Below, piece after piece: positions 33,535-42,719 of a stretch of 64,000 bases of DNA. The notes beneath the pieces were generated by a model. That model was not told where the DNA came from. It ran no database searches and saw only the letters and a list, made by a program, of their open reading frames with translations. Position numbers and translations under genes: made by a program. This DNA is from Alteromonas macleodii (lineage in GTDB: Bacteria > Pseudomonadota > Gammaproteobacteria > Enterobacterales > Alteromonadaceae). The stretch covers positions 2,376,333 through 2,440,332 of the forward strand of contig NZ_LR812090.1 of NCBI RefSeq assembly GCF_903772925.1, given 5' to 3'. Each line of letters opens with the position of its first letter. Positions within the stretch are counted from its first letter, which is position 1.

Positions 33535-35649
33535 TTAATCGCTTACCTTTTCAAATACGTTGAACTCGGAAAGCGTGTGCTGATATTTACGTTTGGTTTC
33601 TCGAATGACAAACGGCAGCTCTGTGGGCTCGCCAACGCGCTTAAAGCCGCTACCTAGCGCATCTTCTAGCGCTTGCGTAGAACTCAGTGTTTCACCATTT
33701 TCATCTTTATAGCCCCCTAACCACTCGCTTCTCTCTGTGTATTCTTCAAGCCATGTGAAGGGGCTGGCAACAACAAGCAAACCGCCGATGTTTAAACGTT
33801 TTGCCATATCAGCCAGTACTCTCCTAGGGCTATAGACCCTATCAATTAAATTCCCCATAAAGATAAGGTCGTAGCCCGTATACTGAGGTTTTAAATTACA
33901 CGCATCGCCCTGAGCGAAAGTAACCTTTTCCGCACTTTCTTCTAAACCTAAAGCGGATAGTTTCCTTGCCTTAAATGACGTTAATTCACCTTCTTCTATT
34001 AGGTTATAGCGGATCTCACCACGCTCTTGCATATCAAATGCGGTTTTAATGAAGCGAGCAGAAAAATCAATGCCATCAACGTGGTCGAAGTGTTTGGCAA
34101 GTTCAAACGTTGAACGACCCACAGCACAGCCTAGATCTAATGCTTTGCTATGTTCACGTCCTTGCATATTTTCAACACAAAACTGAGCACTGGCTTTAGC
34201 GAAATTGGGCACACCATAATATTCGTCACCATAGTGAAACTCGCTATATTGCGACACTTGTGTATCGCTTTCATAATCAAAATCGTTCACTGCTATAACT
34301 CGCTTTCCTTGAACATATCTAAATCCGGCATGCTGAAAGAAATGTCGCCTAAATGCGTAACGGCTGTCTTTCATTGCCTCGTTACCAGTAGACACCCAGC
34401 TACCACCTTTAATGAGGTTATGCTTGTTATCATACGTTGGCGTAGTAAAGTCGTCGTACAGAGGGTGCACTTTAAAACCTTCAAACGGATAGATAGGTGT
34501 TTCAGTCCACTGCCATACGTTCCCTACTACATCAAAAAACTCGCCTGACTGATTTACATTAACAGGCTCACTCGATGCATATTTTTGCAGAGCGATGTTG
34601 AATCCATCGGCGTAAATCGGTTGTGATACACCAGCGTACTGACGCAGCGCTTGCCACTCATTTTCAGTGGGCAAGCGAATAAGCGACCCAGTCTTCTCGC
34701 TTAAGTAATTACAAAAGGCTTTTGCTTCGTGATAATTAACGTCTACTGGCCAATCTAAAGGGAGTGGGTGTTCTTCAAGCATACTGCGATACACATAGTC
34801 ATCGCCTTTTTTAACCCAAAACACAGGAAGTTGGGCTTGGGTGTATTCACGCCACTTATTGCCTTCGGCTTCCCAATACTTCGCATTATGATAGCCGCCG
34901 TCTTTAACGAAAGCTAGATACTCGCCATTGCTTACCAGATACTTAGATGCACTAAACTCGCTTACAGATTCTTGCTGAGTTCCATATTCATTGTCCCAGC
35001 CGTAGTAGGCACTATCCCAAGTCTTATCATTAATTACCGTTTGCGCTGGAACCGTAATTAATGCGTTGTGATCAAGCTCTTCAGGCTTAGTGAGCATTGT
35101 AGGGCAAACAGGCCAATCTGAACCAGGTCGCACAGATGAAATAGGTAATTGCCTAATAAGTACAGACGAGGTTTCTAAATGAATGCGTTCGTGCTCTATT
35201 CCCATCACTAAAGGCCACATTGGGCTGTCCCAGTCGATAGGCATGCTAAACGGCATGGTATCTATAAGGTCGCATACCAAGGTGCGCACTTGATTTCGAT
35301 ATTGACGCACCTCTTCAACCTGCGGCCAATCGTAGTTTTCATCATTGAGGTCATCCCAACTCATTTCATCAACGCCAATAGCGAAGAGTGATTCAAACTT
35401 AGGGTTAATACGCTCGTTGATGGCCTTTGAAAGCACGAGCTTATTGATAAAAAACGTGGCGGTGTGGCCAAAATAAAAAATTAACGGATGACGCAGCTTT
35501 TCAGGTCGCTCGTAATAGACCTCGTCATTCGCTAGGCAAGAGAAAAGTGATTCATATGTGTTAAATGAGTCGAGGAAATACGCCTTTATTTCCTGTCTTT
35601 TTTGTTCAACCGTACCTTCCCGAAGATTAAGTGTGGGCATTGCCTGCAT
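33535..35649 (-). CDS. ovoA: OvoA: 5-histidylcysteine sulfoxide synthase with methyltransferase domain
   Basis: 704 residues from the ATG at 35649, which follows AGAGGA; an upstream start eleven codons earlier lacks one. Three parts are seen: a DinB-like domain with the iron-binding H-x3-H-x-E motif (EHERIHLE), an FGE-sulfatase-like domain (RLPTENEWQALRQYA, NVWQWTET, GGSWVSTG, RRHFFQHAGFRYV) and a C-terminal SAM methyltransferase (ALDLGCAVGRSTFELA). OvoA joins cysteine to histidine using oxygen and iron, then N-methylates the product, towards the thiol antioxidant ovothiol A. A PLP C-S lyase step is also needed; the gene downstream is a candidate. Confidence 0.93.
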   Translation of the reverse strand: MQAMPTLNLREGTVEQKRQEIKAYFLDSFNTYESLFSCLANDEVYYERPEKLRHPLIFYFGHTATFFINKLVLSKAINERINPKFESLFAIGVDEMSWDDLNDENYDWPQVEEVRQYRNQVRTLVCDLIDTMPFSMPIDWDSPMWPLVMGIEHERIHLETSSVLIRQLPISSVRPGSDWPVCPTMLTKPEELDHNALITVPAQTVINDKTWDSAYYGWDNEYGTQQESVSEFSASKYLVSNGEYLAFVKDGGYHNAKYWEAEGNKWREYTQAQLPVFWVKKGDDYVYRSMLEEHPLPLDWPVDVNYHEAKAFCNYLSEKTGSLIRLPTENEWQALRQYAGVSQPIYADGFNIALQKYASSEPVNVNQSGEFFDVVGNVWQWTETPIYPFEGFKVHPLYDDFTTPTYDNKHNLIKGGSWVSTGNEAMKDSRYAFRRHFFQHAGFRYVQGKRVIAVNDFDYESDTQVSQYSEFHYGDEYYGVPNFAKASAQFCVENMQGREHSKALDLGCAVGRSTFELAKHFDHVDGIDFSARFIKTAFDMQERGEIRYNLIEEGELTSFKARKLSALGLEESAEKVTFAQGDACNLKPQYTGYDLIFMGNLIDRVYSPRRVLADMAKRLNIGGLLVVASPFTWLEEYTERSEWLGGYKDENGETLSSTQALEDALGSGFKRVGEPTELPFVIRETKRKYQHTLSEFNVFEKVSD

Positions 35650-35867
35650 AATGTCCTCTTGAATTCTTGTTATTACTACCAACTGCGTAGGACCAACGAT
35701 ACACGTGTGAGTATACCGCTTTAATATGCCGTAATGATTTCAGTTGATTGTAAACCTTTTTATATATATCAAGCTTTTGTGAATAAAGCGCGACATAACT
35801 TGGTTTTTATGAAATGTTTTGTAATTACAAGATACAGACAAGATGAGATCAGAAAATATTTCACCCA

Positions 35868-35897
35868 TAAAAAAACCCGCAACAATGTGCGGGTTTT
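35868..35897 (-). terminator. Terminator of tRNA-Ser copy 1
   Basis: Stem arms 35872-35881 and 35888-35897 (10 bp, core CCCGCA), with a T run on the reverse strand. The same hairpin follows all three tRNA-Ser copies. Confidence 0.88.
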
Positions 35898-35904
35898 CGT
35901 AATG

Positions 35905-35996
35905 TGGCGGAGAGTGAGGGATTCGAACCCCCGGTGGGTTTGACCCCACGTCTGATTTCAAGTCAGGTGCATTAAACCGGGCTCTGCCAACTCTCC
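35905..35996 (-). tRNA. tRNA-Ser(UGA), copy 1
   Basis: 92-base class II tRNA with encoded CCA. Acceptor stem GGAGAGT, anticodon region CTGACTTGAAATCAG giving UGA, a long variable arm and GGTTCGAATCC. It is identical by eye to copies 2 and 3 in the window. Confidence 0.97.
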
Positions 35997-36009
35997 TGAA
36001 GTGGTACTT

Positions 36010-36037
36010 ATCTTAATGATTTACGGCACGCTGTAAA
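36010..36037 (-). promoter_or_regulatory. Promoter of tRNA-Ser copy 1
   Basis: Reverse strand: TTTACA (36032-36037), 16-base spacer, TAAGAT (36010-36015), 13 bases before the tRNA. The same hexamers and spacing occur at the other two copies while the spacer sequence differs, which supports function. Confidence 0.78.
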
Positions 36038-36281
36038 GCACTAATTTCAATTAAATCAATCAACTGGTGAAATATTCATCTTTTTGCAAGAAGCTTAATC
36101 ACCTTTGGTTAAAACGGAACCAATTTTCATTGCTAACGCGCTTATTGTTTCTAGCTAATGATTCCGTAATGTACAACTAAATGGAAATAAATGCCCTTTC
36201 CACAGCACCAGTCTTTCGCGTTTATTAGTCGAGGGACGGCGCTCCTACTCTCACTCAACAAAACATTTATTTTGACCATAA

Positions 36282-36309
36282 AAAAACCCGCAACTGTGTG
36301 CGGGTTTTT
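36282..36309 (-). terminator. Terminator of tRNA-Ser copy 2
   Basis: 11-bp stem, arms 36282-36292 and 36299-36309, followed on the reverse strand by a T run. Confidence 0.88.
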
Positions 36310-36315
36310 CGAATA

Positions 36316-36407
36316 TGGCGGAGAGTGAGGGATTCGAACCCCCGGTGGGTTTGACCCCACGTCTGATTTCAAGTCAGGTGCATTAAACCGGGCTCTGCCA
36401 ACTCTCC
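36316..36407 (-). tRNA. tRNA-Ser(UGA), copy 2
   Basis: 92 bases with encoded CCA, same sequence as copy 1 by eye; anticodon UGA. It lies 319 bp from copy 1 with no gene between them. Confidence 0.97.
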
Positions 36408-36420
36408 TTGAGTGCTGCGT

Positions 36421-36448
36421 ATCTTAATGATTTCTGAGGGCCTGTAAA
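36421..36448 (-). promoter_or_regulatory. Promoter of tRNA-Ser copy 2
   Basis: Reverse strand: TTTACA (36443-36448), 16-base spacer, TAAGAT (36421-36426). Confidence 0.78.
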
Positions 36449-36566
36449 GCACTAATTTCAAGATTTCGACCTAAGCGAACAATTGATAAACAAAGTGCTC
36501 AAAATTTAATTGCTCTGGTTTAAATTACACATTATTTGATCATACGTTACATTGACGCAGCACTGG

Positions 36567-37463
36567 TTAATCACTCCACACAAACATGCTTGCAGGTTTG
36601 GTTAAAAGCGTTAAAGACATGGCTTTATCAGCTGCTCTGTTATTAACACCATAGCAAACATGGAGTGGAAGAAGGTGCTCTTCTCTAGGATGTGCATATC
36701 GCGCATCCGGTGCGCTGTACCATTCAACAAGCCGAGTTTTGCGTTCATTCTCACTATAAGCACTGGTTTGCATGGTTGTCTGAAGCCAGTTATTAAAGCG
36801 CGTAGCTTTACGCATTGCATCATCAGAGCTATCAAAAAAGCCATGCATATTGTGAAATGAAGAACCCGAGCCCAATACTAAAATATTCACTTGGTCCGTT
36901 GCATCACTATTTACAGGCCTTATCCCGCGTTCTACAGCTTTCCTAATTGCTTCTCCCAATAGCACATGCTTTTCCGTATTCAAACACGACGTAATGGATA
37001 CTTGAATACAGGGTACATCAGCGTTGGGATACATGATACTTAGTGGGATAAACATTCCGTGATCGAAGCCACGTGCCCTATCCTCCCGCACAGCAATGCC
37101 TTGTTCCGTTAAACGCTTTAATAGCAAAGTTGCAAGTGAAACTTCTCCTTTCGCCGGGTATTTAAGAGAGTACGCCTCTTGAGAAAAGCCATAATAGTCA
37201 TAAACCAAAGAAGGCTCTGAGTGAGTAGTCACACTAACTTCTGTTTCTTCCCAATGAGCGCTAATTACTATGATTACATCAGGCCTGGGTAAATCTGCTG
37301 ATAACATTTTGAGCGCTCCAATCATTTCCTCGTGATACTGGGGGGAATTCGCTTCACCATTTGTCTGCATTTCAAGCAGTGGTAGCGGACCTCCGCCATG
37401 AGATATATACGCTGTACTAATTTGTACTGGCAACGGCGTTGTAATTTCGATTGGCTGTTTCAT
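36567..37463 (-). CDS. Class III extradiol dioxygenase, DODA/YgiD type
   Basis: 298 residues. AYISHGGGPL near 18-27, VISAHWEE near 76-83 and FDHGMFIPL near 133-141 supply the metal-binding and catalytic histidines of the DOPA 4,5-dioxygenase-like family. It probably cleaves a catechol-type ring with iron or zinc; substrate unknown. It lies downstream of a DoxX-family gene on the same strand with a divergent LysR regulator beyond, a layout suggesting an aromatic- or redox-responsive unit. Confidence 0.87.
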   Translation of the reverse strand: MKQPIEITTPLPVQISTAYISHGGGPLPLLEMQTNGEANSPQYHEEMIGALKMLSADLPRPDVIIVISAHWEETEVSVTTHSEPSLVYDYYGFSQEAYSLKYPAKGEVSLATLLLKRLTEQGIAVREDRARGFDHGMFIPLSIMYPNADVPCIQVSITSCLNTEKHVLLGEAIRKAVERGIRPVNSDATDQVNILVLGSGSSFHNMHGFFDSSDDAMRKATRFNNWLQTTMQTSAYSENERKTRLVEWYSAPDARYAHPREEHLLPLHVCYGVNNRAADKAMSLTLLTKPASMFVWSD

Positions 37464-37553
37464 AGCACTACTCTAAATCGTATCCGTGTGGGGGGCTTAC
37501 AATAGAAACCGACTGTTTAAAGCCGGCTTCAAAAAAAATGGGCGTAGCTCGCC

Positions 37554-38003
37554 TTACTTATAAAGCTTGTCACTGATCAGAGAGTCTATAGAAAATTTAC
37601 CCCCTCCCTGAATAACGAGAGCCGTTGTTGCTGCAAGCAGTGCTAACGCAAACTCATAACCATTGTTGGTCATAAACAGACCGTTGGCTGCGTGCACGCT
37701 AAAAATTGCAATCACCATAGTGAATGCACTTACCAAAGCGGCCGGGCGTGTTAGAAAACCTACAATAAGTGCTAATCCACCAAAAAACTCAGCACTACCG
37801 GCCAGCAATGCCATTAAAAAGCCTGGCGCTAGTCCAATGCTTTCCATCCATTGCCCAGTGCCTTCTAATCCGTAACCACCAAACCAAGCGAAGAGTTTTT
37901 GTGCGCCGTGTGCAGTAAGAATAATGCCAACTGGCACACGTAAAACCAAACTAGAAAAACTGCTGTTAGAAGTAAAAATGTTTTTCAAAAATTGCTTACT
38001 CAT
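37554..38003 (-). CDS. DoxX-family membrane protein
   Basis: 149 residues from the ATG at 38003, which has AAGGA nine bases upstream; a start 13 codons earlier lacks one. Four membrane helices and the DoxX motif RVPVGIILTAHGAQKLF with GGLALIVGFLTRPAAL. DoxX proteins are small quinone-related inner-membrane proteins often next to redox enzymes. It is probably co-transcribed with the dioxygenase and controlled by the divergent LysR gene. Confidence 0.87.
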   Translation of the reverse strand: MSKQFLKNIFTSNSSFSSLVLRVPVGIILTAHGAQKLFAWFGGYGLEGTGQWMESIGLAPGFLMALLAGSAEFFGGLALIVGFLTRPAALVSAFTMVIAIFSVHAANGLFMTNNGYEFALALLAATTALVIQGGGKFSIDSLISDKLYK

Positions 38004-38197
38004 TTGTCGAATCCTTAAAGTCTTTGTGATTGAAAGTGTCATATCTAAAAAATGATGAACGCAGTGCCTGTCTTCATAGCGTGGGCACTGCGCTAACCTG
38101 ATGCATACAGAATAGTTACCAACATCTATTGAATAAAGCGCTATAATATTGAATGATTACCAACACCATGTTGTTTATTAGAATGATAGGCTGAGCG

Positions 38198-39103
38198 ATG
38201 GATAAATTATTGCTATTGAAAACTTTCAGCGTTGTTGCAAATGAAGGCAGCTTTACAAAAGCTGCAGAAAAGCTAGACACGTCAAATCAGCTGGTAAGCA
38301 AATATGTTGCAGAACTAGAGAAGCAACTTGATACGCGCTTATTTAATCGCACTACAAGAAAAATCCACTTAACCGAGGCAGGACAACAATGCTTGCAGCA
38401 TGCTAACCATATTCTTGAAAGCGTAACCGATATGGAAAGTCAGCTTGGATTGCTTAATACAGAAGCAAAAGGCGTTTTGCATGTTAGTGCGCCAGTTTCT
38501 TTTTCCACTCTGCATTTAGCTGGAGCGCTCAGTTCATTTCAACAAGCACACCCGAGTGTTTCGATAAACTTGCAGCTAAACGACAGAAAAATTGATGTCA
38601 TAGATGAAGGGTTTGATGTAGCAATACGTGCAGGCCACCTTGCTAACTCAACGCTGGTGGCTAAGAAGATCACAACCGTCAAACTCGCTTTGTGCGCTTC
38701 TCCTACATATCTGAAAAAATACGGTACACCACTACACCCCAAAGATTTAAGGCCTGAGCACTATCTTGAATATTCTTATGTGAATTATGATAACGATAAG
38801 TCAGCACTTTTTTCAGCGCTAAAAACGAATGCACAGAAGGTAACCCCAAAGCTAATATCTAACAACGGCGAAGTACTTGCCAATGTAGCCAAACAGGGGG
38901 AAGGTTACGTACTTCAACCTACATTTATCGTTGGTGAAGCGCTCAAAAACGGTGAATTGGTAGCTATACTCAATGAGTTCATACCGCAAGCAATTTCGTT
39001 ATACGCTGTTTACCCGCACAGAAAGCTTATTTCCAATAAACTAAGGGTTTTCATCGACTTTTTATCTAATTATTTCACAGACACGCCCTATTGGGATAAC
39101 TAA
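38198..39103 (+). CDS. LysR-family transcriptional regulator
   Basis: 301 residues. The N-terminal helix-turn-helix reads FTKAAEKLDTSNQLVSKYVAELE near 19-41, followed by RLFNRTTRKIHLTEAG; a substrate-binding domain covers about 90-295. It is divergent from the DoxX-dioxygenase pair across 194 bases, the usual arrangement for a LysR regulator and its targets. Ligand unknown. Confidence 0.92.
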   Translation: MDKLLLLKTFSVVANEGSFTKAAEKLDTSNQLVSKYVAELEKQLDTRLFNRTTRKIHLTEAGQQCLQHANHILESVTDMESQLGLLNTEAKGVLHVSAPVSFSTLHLAGALSSFQQAHPSVSINLQLNDRKIDVIDEGFDVAIRAGHLANSTLVAKKITTVKLALCASPTYLKKYGTPLHPKDLRPEHYLEYSYVNYDNDKSALFSALKTNAQKVTPKLISNNGEVLANVAKQGEGYVLQPTFIVGEALKNGELVAILNEFIPQAISLYAVYPHRKLISNKLRVFIDFLSNYFTDTPYWDN

Positions 39104-39301
39104 AACGGTTACGCATAACCGGCGAAAAGTGCATTCTTACTGGGCTTACCCTAAATCTGCTGTAAATTGAAAGCGGCGTAAAGGTTACTCTACGCCGCCG
39201 GTGTTAACCACTTCTGAGTCTATTAGTCTTGAATTTGATTGAGCAAAACTGATGGGGTTATGTATACACCACTACCTTTACCCCTAACCCGTTCAGCGCT
39301 A

Positions 39302-40768
39302 TTAAACTCTAAACGTTTCCATAATTGCAGGTACACCAGGGAACATACCGATTAACGCCATAACCGTACACAGCACTAAGAAAGTAATACCAGGAATAAT
39401 CCAGCGCCCTGCTTTACCTAAGTCGCCTGCCCTGTCTTTACACCCAACTAAACCCAAATTATCCAATAGCATAGTAAAAGACCAACCAAATACCGGGTTA
39501 ACTAATACAGATGAGATAACAACTAATGCAGCTGACTGAGTAGTTTTACCTTCCCGTGTCATTTGCATACCCGCTTCCATTAACGGAAGAAACACGCCAA
39601 CAATCAGTGCAACGCATAGTACTGGAGGCCAAATAGCTAGGTCCATAGGATAACCCCAAAGTGCGGCAACAACACATAGAAAGCCGGTTACTAAGGCACC
39701 TCCAGGTATAGGCCTACGCGCAATAGACGCAGGGATAATATACGTGCCCCACGAAGATGAGATATTGCCACCACCCAATAAGCTTCCTACCGCCTGACGG
39801 CTTGAGGCTGCAATCATGGTGTCGTCAATGTTCATATGCGCCCTTTCACTTTTTTTCGGGTAGCTAAGCTTTTGAAAAACCTGATGCCCCAAGAAGTCTG
39901 GCGACCACATTGACACAGCGAGCACAGCAAAAGGCAACACAGCAATGAAATGCGACCAGTCTGGTAAACCTAGCTTCCAGCCTGTGTCTTCACCCCACCA
40001 ATACGCAGGGTTTAAATTAGGCATACCCGGCGATGTTGTGAACTCAAACGGCGCGCCAAAGGCAAACGCTATTGCTGCTGCCATCACCGCACCAAGCGGA
40101 ATGGCCAACCAGCGCTTTTCAATATGCTCTAGCCATGCGTACATAAGAATAGTGGCAATAATCACTACAAAGGCTAAATAAGCCATATCGAAGCTTTCTG
40201 CCCACGCAAATAGCTTTTTAACCTGACCTGTAATGCCTATAAAGCCCAAATATAACAATAACCCGCCGCATACACCGTTACTGGTGAGCTTAGCGAGTAT
40301 GCTGCCGCCCCTTGTTATTCCTAAAATAAAACCAAATAAACCGATGAGCAGGCCAAGTGCCATGGGGTGACCGCCAGATGCAACGATAAGAGGTACTAGC
40401 GGTAACAGCGGACCGTGTGTACCCGCTAAATTGGCAGACGGATTGAAGAAGGCTGAAATCAAAACGACGAATAATACGGCCGCGATCAGCAATTCAAAAC
40501 GAACGTTTTCAATAACAAACTCAGGAGACAGCCCTAGTGGCGCTGCAAATGCGCCAACAACGGCGGCAACCATAACAATTTTACCTATGGTTGCAGCCAT
40601 ACCGGGTACAAAGTCTTCCCACTCAACACGATAATCTTTACCAGGCAGGTTTAACCGCCAACGTTTAGGAGAAAGTATTTGTAATTCGTGGTTTAAATAG
40701 TCGTCTCTTGATTTAAAACTACTGCTCGGTTTGTGAAGATTTTGATAAGAAGAACTTTCCTGTGACAC
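39302..40768 (-). CDS. DUF3360-family permease
   Basis: 488-residue membrane protein with about ten to twelve helices, resembling the DUF3360 family of Vibrio and Alteromonas, which is related to anion/purine permeases of the SulP/NAT type. Motifs such as ANLAGTHGPLLPLVPLIVA and GGGNISSSWGTYIIPASIAR are seen. Substrate unknown. The start is GTG (40768) after AAGGTG. It lies between tRNA-Ser copies 2 and 3. Confidence 0.82.
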   Translation of the reverse strand: MSQESSSYQNLHKPSSSFKSRDDYLNHELQILSPKRWRLNLPGKDYRVEWEDFVPGMAATIGKIVMVAAVVGAFAAPLGLSPEFVIENVRFELLIAAVLFVVLISAFFNPSANLAGTHGPLLPLVPLIVASGGHPMALGLLIGLFGFILGITRGGSILAKLTSNGVCGGLLLYLGFIGITGQVKKLFAWAESFDMAYLAFVVIIATILMYAWLEHIEKRWLAIPLGAVMAAAIAFAFGAPFEFTTSPGMPNLNPAYWWGEDTGWKLGLPDWSHFIAVLPFAVLAVSMWSPDFLGHQVFQKLSYPKKSERAHMNIDDTMIAASSRQAVGSLLGGGNISSSWGTYIIPASIARRPIPGGALVTGFLCVVAALWGYPMDLAIWPPVLCVALIVGVFLPLMEAGMQMTREGKTTQSAALVVISSVLVNPVFGWSFTMLLDNLGLVGCKDRAGDLGKAGRWIIPGITFLVLCTVMALIGMFPGVPAIMETFRV

Positions 40769-40880
40769 ATAACACCTTTAGATTGCGCGAAGAAAACGCA
40801 AGCCTAAACATGTGGATGGAATGTAACAATGCGACTGTGGTCTTATACGAAAGTTTAACGTGACAGACGGGCATAAAAAA

Positions 40881-40902
40881 AACCCGCAACGATGTGCGGG
40901 TT
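40881..40902 (-). terminator. Terminator of tRNA-Ser copy 3
   Basis: 8-bp stem, arms 40881-40888 and 40895-40902, with a T run on the reverse strand (A tract at 40875-40882). Confidence 0.85.
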
Positions 40903-40911
40903 CTCGTAATA

Positions 40912-41003
40912 TGGCGGAGAGTGAGGGATTCGAACCCCCGGTGGGTTTGACCCCACGTCTGATTTCAAGTCAGGTGCATTAAACCGGGCTCTGCCAACTC
41001 TCC
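40912..41003 (-). tRNA. tRNA-Ser(UGA), copy 3
   Basis: 92 bases with encoded CCA, same sequence as copies 1 and 2 by eye; anticodon UGA. Confidence 0.97.
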
Positions 41004-41016
41004 TGAAGTGCTGCGT

Positions 41017-41044
41017 ATCTTAATGATATTTTTATGACTGTAAA
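41017..41044 (-). promoter_or_regulatory. Promoter of tRNA-Ser copy 3
   Basis: Reverse strand: TTTACA (41039-41044), 16-base spacer, TAAGAT (41017-41022). Confidence 0.78.
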
Positions 41045-41242
41045 GCGAAAAATTAAAAAAGTTGTCTAAGTGCCGAGATTTCAATCAAATAAGCGGTTTA
41101 GCACGTATGAGAGATGTTTTTATATTCATCTGACACCATTTTCATCTGAAACTACTTGAAAATGGGAACTAAAACCCATACAACATACACTAAATAATTG
41201 TGTACCATTTTGGTCATATCATAAGTCCTGTTGGAGGAAACA

Positions 41243-41908
41243 ATGGATCAACGTTCGATGTATTCAAGTGCATCTCAACCATCGGTATTGCAGACGAACA
41301 AGGTTCTACGCAACACCTATATGCTGCTTGCGATGACACTAGCGTTTAGTGCAGTTTGTGCTGGTATAGCAATGGCGGTAGGCATTTCTCCTATGATGTC
41401 TCTTGGCATGACTATCGGCGCTTTTATAACTTTATTTGTTGTTCAGAAAAAGGCTGACTCAGCATCTGGTATTTACTGGGTGTTTTTATTTACAGGTTTA
41501 ATGGGTGCATCACTTGGTTACACGCTTAATTTCTATTTAGGTGTAGCCGGTCCTGGTCTAATTATGGAAGCATTGGGTGCGACAGCACTTGTGTTCTTCG
41601 CGCTTTCTGGCTACGCCCTTACAACTAAGAAAGACTTCTCGTTTATGGGCGGATTCTTGGTAGTAGGTCTAGTTGTAGTGCTTGTAGCTGCTATTGCGAA
41701 CATCTTCTTCGCGGTACCTGCGGTAAGCCTAGCGATTAGCGCAGCGATTGTATTCATTATGTCAGGTTTCATCTTGTTTGATACAAGCCGTATCATCCAC
41801 GGTGGTGAAACAAACTACATCCGCGCGACAGTTTCGCTATACTTGAACATCTACAACTTATTCACGTCTATCCTTCACCTTCTAGGTGCATTTGGCGGCG
41901 ACGATTAA
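41243..41908 (+). CDS. yccA: Bax inhibitor-1/YccA-family membrane protein
   Basis: 221 residues from the ATG at 41243, with GGAGG just upstream. Seven hydrophobic helices and the family pattern NTYMLLAMTLAFSAVCAG at the start and FDTSRIIHGGETNYIRATVS near the end match YccA. In E. coli YccA is a substrate and modulator of the FtsH protease. It sits directly before tus genes, as in several relatives, separated by a hairpin. Confidence 0.9.
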   Translation: MDQRSMYSSASQPSVLQTNKVLRNTYMLLAMTLAFSAVCAGIAMAVGISPMMSLGMTIGAFITLFVVQKKADSASGIYWVFLFTGLMGASLGYTLNFYLGVAGPGLIMEALGATALVFFALSGYALTTKKDFSFMGGFLVVGLVVVLVAAIANIFFAVPAVSLAISAAIVFIMSGFILFDTSRIIHGGETNYIRATVSLYLNIYNLFTSILHLLGAFGGDD

Positions 41909-41929
41909 TTACCGTTAAAGGTTTAAAGT

Positions 41930-41955
41930 AAACACCCCTTAACCGGGGTGTTTTT
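41930..41955 (+). terminator. Terminator between yccA and tusD
   Basis: 9-bp arms AAACACCCC (41930-41938) and GGGGTGTTT (41945-41953), loop TTAACC, then T run. It ends seven bases before the tusD ATG, so it also occupies the normal ribosome-site region of tusD. Confidence 0.85.
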
Positions 41956-41961
41956 ATTTGT

Positions 41962-42351
41962 ATGGCAGAATATTCAATACTTATTACCTCATCCCCATTT
42001 CAAGGCGATACCGCGTTACGCGCCCTCGCATTTGCGCAAGGTGTTATTGATAATGGTGATGTAATAAACAATGTTTTCTTTTATAGCGAAGGTGTACACC
42101 ACACTAATAACTTAATGCTAAAGACGGGTGACGAGCTGTTCGTACTTGAAAGCTGGAAGACTCTAGCGACTGAACACAACGTAAAATTACTTGTATGCAT
42201 TACCGCCGCCGTTAAGCGAGGCATTGTTAGCGAGGTAGAGGCGAAAGAGAATGGCTTGTCTCAGGCCAATTTAACCGCGCCTTTCGAGCAAGCAGGCTTG
42301 GGCGAATTCTTCACCGCGCTTCACGATTGCAACAGGTTGGTACAATTCTAA
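41962..42351 (+). CDS. tusD: Sulfurtransferase subunit TusD
   Basis: 129 residues, DsrE-like fold. YSILITSSPFQGDTALRALAFA at the start and the active cysteine in LLVCITAAVKRG near 78 match TusD. In the TusBCD complex it takes sulfur from TusA and passes it to TusE for 2-thiouridine synthesis in tRNA by MnmA. Its TAA overlaps the tusC ATG. No clear ribosome site other than GGGGTG inside the terminator hairpin. Confidence 0.94.
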   Translation: MAEYSILITSSPFQGDTALRALAFAQGVIDNGDVINNVFFYSEGVHHTNNLMLKTGDELFVLESWKTLATEHNVKLLVCITAAVKRGIVSEVEAKENGLSQANLTAPFEQAGLGEFFTALHDCNRLVQF

Positions 42352-42719
42352 TGGCACATTTACTTATTAGATTTACCCAAAGTCCTTTTTCCAACGAGAA
42401 AAGCCAAGTCGGTTTAGATTTTGCGCTTGCTGCAACAAATTATGGGCACGAGGTTAAGGTGCTTTTTGAAAGCCAAGGTGTACTGCAGCTTGTTAAGGCA
42501 GCGTCTACCAAAGGACTAAAAAATCACACCAAACGTTTAGCTAGCATGCCGTTTTTCGATATCGAAGAATGCTTTGTGTGTAAAGCAAGTGCAGATACCT
42601 ATGACATAGAACAAGTTCTTGCTAATAACAGTTTAGTTGATGAGTTAGACTGTGAGTGGACAACCCCAGAAGAAAAAGTCGCGCTTATCCAAAGCGTAGA
42701 TCATGTGGTGACATTCTAA
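42351..42719 (+). CDS. tusC: Sulfur relay subunit TusC
   Basis: 122 residues from the ATG at 42351, which overlaps the tusD stop. LLIRFTQSPFSNEKSQVGLDFA and SMPFFDIEECFVC follow the TusC pattern. Structural subunit of the TusBCD hexamer. It overlaps tusB by one base in the same way. Confidence 0.92.
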   Translation: MAHLLIRFTQSPFSNEKSQVGLDFALAATNYGHEVKVLFESQGVLQLVKAASTKGLKNHTKRLASMPFFDIEECFVCKASADTYDIEQVLANNSLVDELDCEWTTPEEKVALIQSVDHVVTF

